From Clostridiales bacterium (GTDB lineage: Bacteria; Bacillota; Clostridia; Lachnospirales; Lachnospiraceae), in the NCBI GenBank assembly GCA_019416265.1, contig DXXQ01000036.1, forward strand, positions 1 to 35,046: 35,046 nucleotides of DNA. The letters are read 5' to 3'. This document shows positions 1-7,820 of the stretch, in pieces. The translations under genes and the position numbers were made by a program. Numbering within the stretch: position 1 is the stretch's first letter; every line of letters starts with the position of its first letter. The notes beneath the pieces are model-generated. The model made no database searches, was not told where the DNA came from, and worked only from the letters and a program-made list of their open reading frames with translations.

Positions 1-191
1 GTGTCTTTCGCAGAAAGACGGGTTATATAAATGGCTATGTAAGGAAGACGGTAAAGAAAAGATAAAGATATACAACTAATGCATCAACTGTAAGATTGAA
101 AAAAGCATCAATTCGAGAAAATATACAGAAATAATCCAGAATTATTGAAGATTAACAAAAAAAATAGAAAATACTCGTTAATTTATCCTAA
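1..191. other. Non-coding region before the first gene
   Basis: No convincing reading frame is seen here. A short perfect hairpin (GTCTTTC, loop GCA, GAAAGAC) lies at about 3-19 without a following T-run, so it may be the tail of an upstream gene's 3' region. The rest is A-rich and unstructured up to the repressor promoter. Confidence 0.4.
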
Positions 192-220
192 TTGACGGGA
201 AGCAATTAATAAGGTATAGT
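192..220 (+). promoter_or_regulatory. Sigma-A promoter of the LacI-family regulator
   Basis: TTGACG at 192-197 and TATAGT at 215-220 are separated by 17 bp. The predicted transcription start is near 227, about 30 bases before the ATG. The palindromic operator at 235-248 lies just downstream of that start, a position suited to autorepression. Confidence 0.8.
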
Positions 221-234
221 AAATACATACAAAA

Positions 235-248
235 CGTGTGCGAACACG
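235..248. promoter_or_regulatory. LacI-type operator O1
   Basis: CGTGTGCGAACACG is an inverted repeat CGTGT-N-CG-N-ACACG with the central CG step typical of LacI-family operators. It sits between the predicted transcription start and the ribosome binding site of the regulator. An almost identical copy (one base different) is at 1335-1348. Confidence 0.75.
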
Positions 249-257
249 GAGGCGAAT

Positions 258-1283
258 ATGAGAGTAACGATTAAGAAAATTGCAGAAGTCGCAGGTGTAT
301 CTAGAGGAACTGTTGACAGAGCATTGAATGAGCGTCCGGGAGTCAAAAAAGACGTTGCTGATAGGATAAAGAAGATTGCCAATGATTTGGGATATAAACC
401 GAATCCGGCTGCGAAAGCTTTGGCAGATAAGCGATATGTACATAGGAAGATGGGGATTCTTTTGATATCAGAGGGCAACCCGTTTTTTGACGAAGTACGC
501 AGAGGTGTGGACGCAGCTCTGGTCATGCTGGAAGAATTTGGAATGGAGAGCACCATACGGACAATGAAAGGGTATAGTGTTGGAACACAGCTCAGACTAT
601 TGGATGAACTTGCAGCGGAAGATGTGAATGGAATCGTGTTGACACCTGTAAATGCGGAAGAAGTTGTTGAAAAGATTAAAGAACTGAAAGATAGAGGTAT
701 AGAGGTTGTAACTGTGAATTCTGATGTCCTGGGTTCCGGAAGAATGGCTTATGTGGGGTGCAAGATTAAAAAAAGCGGAAATGTAGCAGCCGGTCTGATA
801 GGGATGATGAATTGCGGAAAGGAAGAACGATACGCGATTATCGGAAGCAGCGCTAAGAACCTTGCTGTGAAACAGAGGATACAGGGAATTGAGGATACTC
901 TGAAACAGGATTATCCGTGGATTTCTGTTACGGATATTCTGGAAACAGAGGACAGTGATGAGATTGCTTATCAGAAAGTATCAGAACTTCTGGACAGAAG
1001 AGACGACCTCTCCGGAATTTGTTTTGCTGGAGCAGGACATGAAGGCGGAATTGAAGCAATTCTTCATAAAAAAAGAAAATTGAAAATTGTAGCATTCGAC
1101 CTGACAGACGCGGTAAGGAAATTTTTGAAAAATGATGTGGTAAGCGCAGTTGTGTGTCAGGAGCCGTATAAACAGGGATACGATGCAGTAGATATTATGG
1201 GAAAATATTTAATATGGAATCAAAGACCAGAGAGGGAAATGAACCTTACAGAAATATCTATTGTGACAAAATACAGTGTTTGA
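258..1283 (+). CDS. LacI-family transcriptional regulator
   Basis: This 341-residue protein has the LacI-family layout: an N-terminal helix-turn-helix (residues about 3-50, with VTIKKIAEVAGVSRGTVDRALN) and a hinge (NPAAKALA), followed by a periplasmic-binding-protein-like effector domain (about 60-335). The recognition helix reads SRGTVDRALN instead of the commoner TVSRVLN; this variant is common in clostridial regulators of ribose-type importers. The ATG follows a GGAGG. It is upstream of and co-directional with a URO-D-like gene and a ribose-type ABC importer, and identical operators precede both units, so it is inferred to repress itself and the importer until a small ligand, probably a carbohydrate-like solute, binds. 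The ligand cannot be read from the sequence. Family assignment is firm; target assignment is inference. Confidence 0.93.
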   Translation: MRVTIKKIAEVAGVSRGTVDRALNERPGVKKDVADRIKKIANDLGYKPNPAAKALADKRYVHRKMGILLISEGNPFFDEVRRGVDAALVMLEEFGMESTIRTMKGYSVGTQLRLLDELAAEDVNGIVLTPVNAEEVVEKIKELKDRGIEVVTVNSDVLGSGRMAYVGCKIKKSGNVAAGLIGMMNCGKEERYAIIGSSAKNLAVKQRIQGIEDTLKQDYPWISVTDILETEDSDEIAYQKVSELLDRRDDLSGICFAGAGHEGGIEAILHKKRKLKIVAFDLTDAVRKFLKNDVVSAVVCQEPYKQGYDAVDIMGKYLIWNQRPEREMNLTEISIVTKYSV

Positions 1284-1292
1284 AAAAAGATT

Positions 1293-1324
1293 TTAAATTA
1301 CTCCTTTTGTAAGGAGTAATTTAA
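1293..1324 (+). terminator. Hairpin between regulator and importer operon
   Basis: A perfect 14-bp inverted repeat (1293-1306 with 1311-1324, loop TTGT) lies ten bases after the regulator's stop codon. No long T-run follows on the plus strand, so it may be a weak terminator or transcript-end stabiliser rather than a strong intrinsic terminator. Confidence 0.5.
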
Positions 1325-1334
1325 TTAGATAATT

Positions 1335-1348
1335 CGTGTGCGGACACG
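1335..1348. promoter_or_regulatory. LacI-type operator O2
   Basis: CGTGTGCGGACACG repeats the palindrome at 235-248 with one changed base. It lies 22 bp before the TTG start of the URO-D-like gene and just upstream of its AAGGAGGG ribosome binding site, so a bound repressor would block initiation or elongation into the importer operon. No strong consensus promoter is visible immediately upstream. Confidence 0.75.
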
Positions 1349-1370
1349 TTGATTTAAGGAGGGAACGATT

Positions 1371-2639
1371 TTGACATCAAGAGAAAGATTAAAACAGACA
1401 TTAAACCATGAAGAACCGGACAGGGTGGTTCTTGACCTGGGTTCAACCACTATTACAGGAATCAATGCAAATGCACTTGCAAAGCTTCGGACAGCCCTGG
1501 GATTGGAAGAACGCAAGGTCAAGATCAATGAGCCGCTGCAGTTGCTGGGAATGGTAGAAGAGGACCTGCGTCAGGCGCTCCATGTGGATGTTGTGGATAT
1601 TACAAACAACATGACCATGTTTGGGTTTGAAAACAAGGGATGGAAACCATGGAGACTGCAGTCCGGACTGGACGTTGAGGTTCCGGAAAACTTTAACACA
1701 ACTGTGGATGAAGAGGGAAACACCTATCTTTACGCCAAGGGCGATATGAATTATCCTCCGGCATCTGTTATGCCGAAAGACGGATATTTTTTCGACCACA
1801 TTGAAAGAGGAAATATTCCGTTTGATGAAGATACCACAGGCGGAAGAGAAGATTTCAAAGACGATTTCGGCGTTTTCACAGATGAAGAGCTGAGACGCAT
1901 TGAGGATCGGTGCAATTATTTTTACAACAATACAGAATATGGTTTGATCGGCGGCGGCGCCATTGCCGGACTAGGTGATTTTGCCCTGATTCCGGGACCA
2001 AATGTAAAGAATCCTAAAGGAATCAGAAATATTCCGGATTTCATGATGGCACATATGATCTGCCCGGATTATATCCATGAGGTTTATGAGTACCAGACAG
2101 AGGTTGCGCTGAAAAACGCAGAGTTATTTAAGCAGGCATGCGGAGATAAGCTTCAGGCGCTCATTATCTCAGGTACAGACTTCGGAACGCAGAATGGACC
2201 GTTTATGTCACTGGATTCTTTCAGGGAATTTTATAAACCATATTATAAAAAAATTAATGATTGGGTACATAAAAATACAAACTGGAAGACATTTTATCAC
2301 ACCTGTGGTTCCGTGGTGACTTTCCTTCAGGATTTCTACGAGATGGGCGTTGATATTTTGAATCCTGTACAGCTTTCAGCGCAGGGAATGGACGGTCATA
2401 TGCTGAAAGAACAGTGGGGCGACAAATTTACATTCTGGGGCGGCGGTGTTGACACACAGAAAACACTTCCGTTTGGAACACCGGAAGAGGTTTATAAAGA
2501 AGTTACCGAGAGACTGGAACTGTTTTCCAAAGGCGGCGGCTTTGTATTTAACACTGTACACAATATTCAGGGACAGACAACAGCAGAGAACATGATGGCA
2601 ATGTTCCGGGCAATTGAAGACTTCAACAACAGAAAATAA
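1371..2639 (+). CDS. URO-D/cobamide methyltransferase superfamily protein
   Basis: The 422-residue protein belongs to the uroporphyrinogen decarboxylase-like superfamily, which also contains corrinoid-dependent methyltransferases (MtaA/MtbA type). Typical features are the N-terminal SRERLKQTLNHEEPDRV segment, the central SGTDFGTQNGPF strand and FYHTCGS (His310, Cys312), which resembles the His-x-Cys zinc site of MtaA-type enzymes. The second zinc cysteine expected near the C-terminus is absent; the segment reads FNTVHNIQ (393-400). Translation starts at TTG, set by AAGGAGGG seven bases upstream. It is the first gene of the importer operon, 17 bp before the permease. This type of gene often accompanies ribose-type transporters, but its substrate is unknown and no corrinoid protein is encoded in the window. 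A role in heme synthesis is unlikely in this context. Confidence 0.85.
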   Translation: MTSRERLKQTLNHEEPDRVVLDLGSTTITGINANALAKLRTALGLEERKVKINEPLQLLGMVEEDLRQALHVDVVDITNNMTMFGFENKGWKPWRLQSGLDVEVPENFNTTVDEEGNTYLYAKGDMNYPPASVMPKDGYFFDHIERGNIPFDEDTTGGREDFKDDFGVFTDEELRRIEDRCNYFYNNTEYGLIGGGAIAGLGDFALIPGPNVKNPKGIRNIPDFMMAHMICPDYIHEVYEYQTEVALKNAELFKQACGDKLQALIISGTDFGTQNGPFMSLDSFREFYKPYYKKINDWVHKNTNWKTFYHTCGSVVTFLQDFYEMGVDILNPVQLSAQGMDGHMLKEQWGDKFTFWGGGVDTQKTLPFGTPEEVYKEVTERLELFSKGGGFVFNTVHNIQGQTTAENMMAMFRAIEDFNNRK

Positions 2640-2656
2640 GAACTGAGGGGCGTGAA

Positions 2657-3607
2657 ATGAATAAAGAAAAAATTAAACAGCTGACATCAAGAACGGAATT
2701 CAGCGTTCTGGCAGGTCTTGTGATATTAATCGTGATCATGAGTATTGCCAGTCCTTATTTCCTCACAACAGCAAATATTTTTAATGTACTGAGCCAGATT
2801 TCAAGATATGGAATTATTTCCGTAGGTATGGCGCTTGTTATTATCACCGGAGGAATCGACTTATCCGTAGGCTACGTAGTAGGTCTGAGTGCTACAATGG
2901 GCGCTTATCTGATCACAAATGTTGGGCTGCCGTGGCCGGTAGTTCTTGTGGCAGTTCTGCTTCTCGGCGTACTGATCGGAGGAATCAACGGATTTTTTGT
3001 AACCGTTGTAAATCTTCCGCCATTTATCGTGACACTTGCAATGTCAAAGATCCTTTCCGGATGTATCCTTCTCCTTACAAAAGGAATGCCGATCAGCTTT
3101 GAGACACCTCTTGCCGTACTTGGAAGCGGATATGTGGGAGCTGTTCCGGTTTGTGTAATCATTATGTTTGTGTGCATTATCGGAGGAACGATTTTTGCAG
3201 AGCGTACACAGACAGGACGAAATATTTACGCAGTGGGAAATAATGAGAGAGCAGCATGTCTCTCCGGTATTAAGATCAAGAAAACAAAAACTCTTGTATA
3301 CATCATTTGCAGCGTGCTTTGCGCTTTCTGTGGAATCATCGTAGCCGGAAACCTTTACAGCGCGGACGCAACCTTAGGCGCAGGTTACGACATTGACACT
3401 ATCGCAGCAGTTGTAATCGGCGGCGTTTCCATGACAGGTGGAGAAGGTTCTATCTGGGGCGCACTGATCGGAGCAGCGATCATGGGTGTTCTGAAAAACG
3501 GTTTTGTTCTTCTGAGCATTTCCTCATACTGGCAGACGATCGTGATCGGAATCGTTATCATCGTAGCTGTAACAATCGACCGTCTTCGTACAACAAAAAG
3601 AGCATAA
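2657..3607 (+). CDS. Ribose-type ABC importer permease (RbsC/BPD_transp_2 family)
   Basis: This 316-residue, very hydrophobic protein has the multi-helix topology of RbsC/XylH permeases. Family marks are GGIDLSVG (65-72), the NGFFVTVVNLPPFIVTLA stretch (111-128) and GNNERAACLSGI (194-205), the cytoplasmic loop that contacts the ATPase. It is the only permease gene in the operon, so the channel is probably a homodimer, as in the ribose system. The start has GAGGGG six bases upstream. It lies between the URO-D-like gene and the binding protein. Substrate cannot be assigned from the sequence. Confidence 0.93.
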   Translation: MNKEKIKQLTSRTEFSVLAGLVILIVIMSIASPYFLTTANIFNVLSQISRYGIISVGMALVIITGGIDLSVGYVVGLSATMGAYLITNVGLPWPVVLVAVLLLGVLIGGINGFFVTVVNLPPFIVTLAMSKILSGCILLLTKGMPISFETPLAVLGSGYVGAVPVCVIIMFVCIIGGTIFAERTQTGRNIYAVGNNERAACLSGIKIKKTKTLVYIICSVLCAFCGIIVAGNLYSADATLGAGYDIDTIAAVVIGGVSMTGGEGSIWGALIGAAIMGVLKNGFVLLSISSYWQTIVIGIVIIVAVTIDRLRTTKRA

Positions 3608-3648
3608 CGGATTATGAAAATCCGTTAAACAGACATGAATCATGTCTG
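3605..3648 (+). other. Two tandem hairpins between permease and binding-protein genes
   Basis: Stem 1 pairs TAACGGATT (3605-3613) with AATCCGTTA (3619-3627). Stem 2 pairs CAGACATGA (3630-3638) with TCATGTCTG (3640-3648). Neither has a T-tail. Such intercistronic hairpins often protect or process the downstream binding-protein message, which must be made in excess; that role is inferred. Confidence 0.55.
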
Positions 3649-3672
3649 AATAAAAGAAAAGGAGAAAAAACT

Positions 3673-4674
3673 ATGCGGAAAAATTTAATGAAAAAGGTAT
3701 TATGCGGTACAATGGCAGCAAGTCTTGTCCTGAGCGGAGGCATGACAGTAATGGCAGCAGAGGAAGCTCCGGCTTTCAACTACACACCAAAGGAAAATGA
3801 AAAAGGCGACGAGATCAAGATCGCGACTCTTCTTGTACAGAACAATCCATTCTGGGTAACTGTAACAGAAGGCGCTGAGGACGCAAAAGAATTTCTTGCA
3901 GATGAGAAATACAACTGTACTGTAGATATTATCACGTTTGATGATTTTGACGGACAGGAATTTGCAGAAGCCATCAACACCTGTGTTGTAAAAGGATATG
4001 ATGCAATCTGTACCGTAGGTGTTGCTGACTCTATCGTTCCGGCTATCAACGCAGCTACAAAAGCAGGCATTCCTGTTTATACCTTTAACTCTGAGACAGA
4101 AAAAGAATCCGATAAAGTTGCTTTTGTAGGACAGGATTTATATAATGCAGGCGTTCTGGCAGGCGAGACTCTTTCTGAGATGATTGGCGGAGAAGGCGAA
4201 GTTGGTATTATTACCGGATATTACAGCGTTCATGCTCATGAATTAAGAAGACAGGGCGCAGAAGAGGCTCTTGGAAAATCTGAAGGAATCAAAATTGTAG
4301 GTGATGTAGAGAACCACGACTCCGGTGATGAAGCTTACACAGCAACAAAGAACTTTATCACAGCAAATCCTGACTTAAAAGGACTTCTTGTAACAGCAGG
4401 CGGACCTCACGGTGCAGCAAAAGCCATCGAAGAACTTGGACTTACAGATCAGATTTCTCTTGTATGCTTCGATACAACAGATGAAATCGTATCTTATATG
4501 AAAGACGGCGTTATCAAAGCCAGCATCGGACAGGATCCATATGGACAGGGCGCAGACCCGATCATTCTGGCATATAATCATGTACTGACAGGTGAGCCGG
4601 AAGTAACAGGCGACGCATTCACAAAGATGGATGTATATACACCGGACAACATTAGGGAATACTTCCCGGATTAA
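3673..4674 (+). CDS. Ribose-type ABC importer substrate-binding protein
   Basis: This 333-residue protein has an N-terminal signal peptide (about residues 1-30) followed by a two-lobed periplasmic-binding-protein fold of the RbsB/Peripla_BP_4 family. It begins after the signal with IKIATLLVQNNPFWVTVTEG and contains GFVGQD-like (AFVGQDLYNAG) and CFDTTDE ligand-lobe motifs. It should capture the solute outside the membrane and deliver it to the permease. Unlike most Gram-positive binding proteins it has no lipobox cysteine: where one would expect L-S-G-C the sequence reads LSGGM, and a signal peptidase I site is likely at VMA-AEE. It may thus be secreted or held by the transporter only. The ATG has AAAAGGAG eight bases upstream. 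Hairpins flank the gene on both sides. Confidence 0.92.
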   Translation: MRKNLMKKVLCGTMAASLVLSGGMTVMAAEEAPAFNYTPKENEKGDEIKIATLLVQNNPFWVTVTEGAEDAKEFLADEKYNCTVDIITFDDFDGQEFAEAINTCVVKGYDAICTVGVADSIVPAINAATKAGIPVYTFNSETEKESDKVAFVGQDLYNAGVLAGETLSEMIGGEGEVGIITGYYSVHAHELRRQGAEEALGKSEGIKIVGDVENHDSGDEAYTATKNFITANPDLKGLLVTAGGPHGAAKAIEELGLTDQISLVCFDTTDEIVSYMKDGVIKASIGQDPYGQGADPIILAYNHVLTGEPEVTGDAFTKMDVYTPDNIREYFPD

Positions 4675-4691
4675 TACAAAGCAGAATTTGC

Positions 4692-4723
4692 ATGTGGATG
4701 CGCAGCTGGCTGTGCATCCACAT
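4692..4723 (+). other. Strong hairpin between binding-protein and ATPase genes
   Basis: ATGTGGATGC (4692-4701) pairs with GCATCCACAT (4714-4723), and the enclosed bases can extend the stem with GCAG/CTGT. No T-run follows, so transcription probably continues. It is well placed to act as a 3' stabiliser or partial attenuator that lowers ATPase relative to binding-protein expression. Confidence 0.6.
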
Positions 4724-4742
4724 CTGGCATATGGGGTGAAGC

Positions 4743-6248
4743 ATGAAAAGAGAGATTATTTACAGTGTAAAAAATATTACAAAGCAGTTTCCTGGAGTAA
4801 CGGCTTTGAAGGATGTGAGCATGGAGATTGAAAAAGGTGAGATTCTGGCTATTGTAGGTGAAAACGGCGCCGGAAAATCCACTCTCATGAACGTACTTTT
4901 TGGTGTGTATCCGCCAACAAAGGGGGAGTTGGTTTTTGAAGGAGAAAATATGCTGCCCTTTGATCCGCTGAAAGCACAGGAAAAAGGAATCGCCATGATC
5001 CATCAGGAGCTTTCCCTCTCCCCGGCCCTCAGCGTGGCTGAGAATATTTTTGTGGGAAGGCTTCCAAAAAATAAAATAGGAATGCTGGATAAGGAAACCC
5101 TTGGGCGGGAAAGTAAAAAACTCCTGCAGGAAGTCGGACTTGGAGATATGGATCCGTGGACGCGTATCAGGGACATTAATGTTTCCCAACAGCAACAGGT
5201 GGAGATTGCCAAGGCGCTTTCTCTGAACGCAAAACTTTTGATTCTTGATGAACCGACCTCTTCCCTGACTGTCACAGAAGCGGAAAAGCTCCATGAGATT
5301 ATGATGTATCTGAAAAAACGGGGAATCACGATGCTTTATATTTCCCATAAGCTGGATGAGATCATGAAAATCAGCGACAGAATTATGGTATTCCGTGACG
5401 GCGAGCTTGTAAATAAGATGCTGACAAAGGAGACAACCATTGAAGAGATGATCGCAAGCATGGTTGGCAGGGAATATTCAGAAGGATATACAAAAAAATC
5501 CTACAAAACGGATTACCATGACGATATTATTCTGGAAGTAAAAAATCTGAATGTGAAAAATAAAGTTCATGATGTCAGTTTTAAGCTTCACAGAGGAGAG
5601 GTTCTTGGGATTACGGGACTGGTAGGAGCTGGACGAAGTGAAGTCCTTCAGGCAGTGTTTGGGGCAGATAAAAAACAGAGCGGAACCATCTTGGTTGAAG
5701 GAAAAGAGGTAAAGATCGATCATCCGTCTCAGGCGATAGCTCAGGGAATGGGACTGATCCCCGAGGGAAGAAAACAGCAGAGTCTGTTTCTTAAATTTTC
5801 CGTTAAGGAAAATATCACTATTGCCGCATTCCGGCAGGTTTTAAATAAGGCGGGGCTGTTAAGTACGGGAAGAGAAAATCAGACGGCGGAAGATTATTCC
5901 GCGAAACTTCGTGTAAAAACACCGACCATTAATCAGAAAATCGTAAACCTTTCCGGTGGAAACCAGCAGAAAGCAGTAATCGCCAGGTGGCTTATGACGA
6001 AACCGAAGATTCTGTTTCTTGATGAACCGACCCAGGGAATCGATATCGGCGCTAAAAATGAGATTTACCGCATTATAGAGGAACTGGCGGAGCAAGGGGT
6101 AAGCATTGTAGTCGTATCCAGTGAAATGCAGGAAACCATGAGCCTCTGTGACAGAGTGCTTGTTATGTATGAAGGCCGTCTTACGGGAGAACTTACCCAT
6201 GCGGAGCTTTCACAGGAAACGCTCATGACATATATGTCCGGAAAATAG
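4743..6248 (+). CDS. Ribose-type ABC importer double ATPase (RbsA/MglA family)
   Basis: The 501-residue protein carries two fused nucleotide-binding domains, as usual for carbohydrate CUT2 importers. Domain 1 has Walker A GENGAGKST (39-47), a VSQQQQVEIAKAL signature and LLILDEPTSSL Walker B. Domain 2 has the degenerate Walker A GLVGAGRSE normal for this family, LSGGNQQKAVIARWL and ILFLDEPTQGID. It energises the single permease encoded upstream. The start is preceded by a weak GGGGTG, in line with lower expression than the binding protein. It is the last gene of the operon and is followed by a terminator. Confidence 0.94.
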   Translation: MKREIIYSVKNITKQFPGVTALKDVSMEIEKGEILAIVGENGAGKSTLMNVLFGVYPPTKGELVFEGENMLPFDPLKAQEKGIAMIHQELSLSPALSVAENIFVGRLPKNKIGMLDKETLGRESKKLLQEVGLGDMDPWTRIRDINVSQQQQVEIAKALSLNAKLLILDEPTSSLTVTEAEKLHEIMMYLKKRGITMLYISHKLDEIMKISDRIMVFRDGELVNKMLTKETTIEEMIASMVGREYSEGYTKKSYKTDYHDDIILEVKNLNVKNKVHDVSFKLHRGEVLGITGLVGAGRSEVLQAVFGADKKQSGTILVEGKEVKIDHPSQAIAQGMGLIPEGRKQQSLFLKFSVKENITIAAFRQVLNKAGLLSTGRENQTAEDYSAKLRVKTPTINQKIVNLSGGNQQKAVIARWLMTKPKILFLDEPTQGIDIGAKNEIYRIIEELAEQGVSIVVVSSEMQETMSLCDRVLVMYEGRLTGELTHAELSQETLMTYMSGK

Positions 6249-6260
6249 AGGTAACAGTAG

Positions 6261-6300
6261 GAGAGCTGCCTTTTGAAAAAGAGGGAGCTCTCGTTATTTT
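6261..6300 (+). terminator. Terminator of the importer operon
   Basis: GAGAGCT (6261-6267) pairs with AGCTCTC (6286-6292), followed by GTTATTTT. It lies 12 bases after the ATPase stop codon. The T-tail is interrupted, so strength is uncertain. Confidence 0.6.
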
Positions 6301-6478
6301 GAAACGCAGCTTCCGGGTTGCTGAAAAGTGTAGATTTTTTTGTTTTGTTCAAAGTATAAACAAGATATGAAAAAAAGAACAGAGTTTTTGAGGAAAAAGC
6401 CTTTTCAAACGGGAATCTATATGATAATATATATCTGGTATTCATTACTACATATAATGGAAAAGAGGACGATATAAT

Positions 6479-7318
6479 TTGGGATATAAAATTGTGATAG
6501 ATAGCTGCGGCGAATTATTAGAAGAATGGAAAGGCGATAAGCATTTTGAATCTGTGTCCCTGACACTTACGGTAGGGGAGGAGCATATCATAGACGATGA
6601 AACTTTTGATCAGGCATCTTTTCTGAAGAAGATTGCGGATTGTCCGGAATGTCCGAAATCCGCCTGCCCGTCACCGGAACGTTATATGAAGGCGTTTACA
6701 TGTGAAGCGGATCATGTATACTGCGTGACTCTGTCTGCAGAGCTGAGCGGTTCCTATAACAGCGCTGTTTTGGGCAAAGATCTTCTGTTGGAAGACCAGC
6801 CGGAGAAGAAGATCCATATATTCAACTCCAGATCTGCATCCATCGGAGAAACTCTTATCGCTATGAAAATTCAGGAATGCGAAGAAGCAGGAATGGAATT
6901 TGAGACAGTTGTCACAACTGTGGAGGCTTATATTGAAGAGCAGAATACATTCTTTGTTCTGGAGAATCTGGAGACATTAAGAAAGAACGGAAGACTGAGC
7001 AAAGTGAAAGCTCTGGTTGCATCTGCATTAAAAATAAAGCCTGTTATGGGCTCCACTCCTGAGGGAACGATCTGTCAGCTTGACCAGGCCCGCGGTATGA
7101 ACAAGGCCATGATCAAGATGGTTGACTATATTATGGAAAAAACAGTGGACAGTGAGAAAAAGGTTCTGGCTATCAGCCACTGCAATTGTCTGGCCCGGGC
7201 AGAGGTCCTCAGAGATGCCCTGTTAGAGAAAATGAAATTAAAGAAGGTTGTAATTCTGGACACTGCAGGCGTAAGCACCATGTATGCAAACGATGGAGGT
7301 ATTATCGTCTGTGTATAA
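6479..7318 (+). CDS. DegV family fatty-acid-binding protein
   Basis: This 279-residue protein is a full-length DegV domain protein. Such proteins (FakB) hold a fatty acid for phosphorylation by FakA and feed phospholipid synthesis. Visible marks are the N-terminal IVIDSCGEL, CPSPERYMKAF, LSAELSGSYNSA, NSRSASIGE and the ENLETLRKNGRLSKVKALV segment that lines the lipid pocket. The start is TTG, set by GAGGA nine bases upstream. It is monocistronic by appearance: a terminator ends the previous operon and a new promoter follows. No FakA partner is in the window. The specific lipid is unknown. Confidence 0.92.
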   Translation: MGYKIVIDSCGELLEEWKGDKHFESVSLTLTVGEEHIIDDETFDQASFLKKIADCPECPKSACPSPERYMKAFTCEADHVYCVTLSAELSGSYNSAVLGKDLLLEDQPEKKIHIFNSRSASIGETLIAMKIQECEEAGMEFETVVTTVEAYIEEQNTFFVLENLETLRKNGRLSKVKALVASALKIKPVMGSTPEGTICQLDQARGMNKAMIKMVDYIMEKTVDSEKKVLAISHCNCLARAEVLRDALLEKMKLKKVVILDTAGVSTMYANDGGIIVCV

Positions 7319-7325
7319 GCGGCTC

Positions 7326-7354
7326 TTTTCTTTTAGATAAAAATGTGCTATAAT
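7326..7354 (+). promoter_or_regulatory. Extended -10 promoter of the small membrane protein gene
   Basis: TGC-TATAAT (7346-7354) is an extended -10 element; the best -35 at 17-bp spacing is TTTTCT (7326-7331). The predicted start near 7361 gives a leader of about 25 bases. Confidence 0.65.
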
Positions 7355-7386
7355 ACGGGAAACTTGAATTCTAAAGGAGAAAGACC

Positions 7387-7704
7387 ATGAGCCAGAAGAA
7401 AGTTGACGCTTATAAAAAAGAAAAAGCGAACCGCAGCCAGATTATCAAAAGAGAGAAAAGAATTCTTATGCTTGAGAAAATCATTGGCCTTGCGATTTGT
7501 CTGCTGGTTGTTGTGTGGATCGGATTTTCTGTTTACAGTAAGGCAACTGATAAGACAGAGACTGTAACGAAAGAAACAGTTCTTGATACCACAGCTCTTG
7601 ACGAGTATACGGCGGGAATCAATTCTGAAGAGACTGCCGGGGAAGAGGATGCTGAGGAAGACACTGAAGCAGAAGAGCCGGAAACAGAAGACACAGCAGA
7701 ATAA
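7387..7704 (+). CDS. Small single-span membrane protein with acidic tail
   Basis: This 105-residue protein is not recognised as a named family. Residues 1-28 are very basic (KKVDAYKKEKANRSQIIKREK), a single transmembrane helix spans about 31-50 (IIGLAICLLVVVWIGFSVY), and the last 45 residues are rich in Glu, Asp and Thr. By the positive-inside rule the basic N-terminus is cytoplasmic and the acidic tail is outside. It has its own promoter, a strong RBS (AAAGGAG) and a strong terminator, so it is a real, probably constitutive gene. Function unknown. Confidence 0.8.
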   Translation: MSQKKVDAYKKEKANRSQIIKREKRILMLEKIIGLAICLLVVVWIGFSVYSKATDKTETVTKETVLDTTALDEYTAGINSEETAGEEDAEEDTEAEEPETEDTAE

Positions 7705-7712
7705 GAAGAAAA

Positions 7713-7727
7713 GGCCTGTTTCAGGCC
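7713..7727 (+). other. Short GC-rich hairpin
   Basis: GGCCTG, loop TTT, CAGGCC directly follows the small membrane protein gene. No T-run follows; the real terminator is the larger palindrome at 7744-7771. Confidence 0.4.
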
Positions 7728-7743
7728 GTCAGACGGAACAGCA

Positions 7744-7771
7744 AAAATCCCCGGGATATCCCGGGGATTTT
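7744..7771. terminator. Bidirectional terminator between convergent genes
   Basis: A perfect 28-bp palindrome (arms 7744-7757 and 7758-7771, centre GATATC) has an A-tract on the left and a T-tract on the right. It therefore acts as an intrinsic terminator on both strands, for the membrane protein gene from the left and the cold-shock gene from the right. Confidence 0.9.
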
Positions 7772-7820
7772 CTGGTTAATGCATAATGAAGTCTGTATTC
7801 AGACCGTTATAAAATGATAA

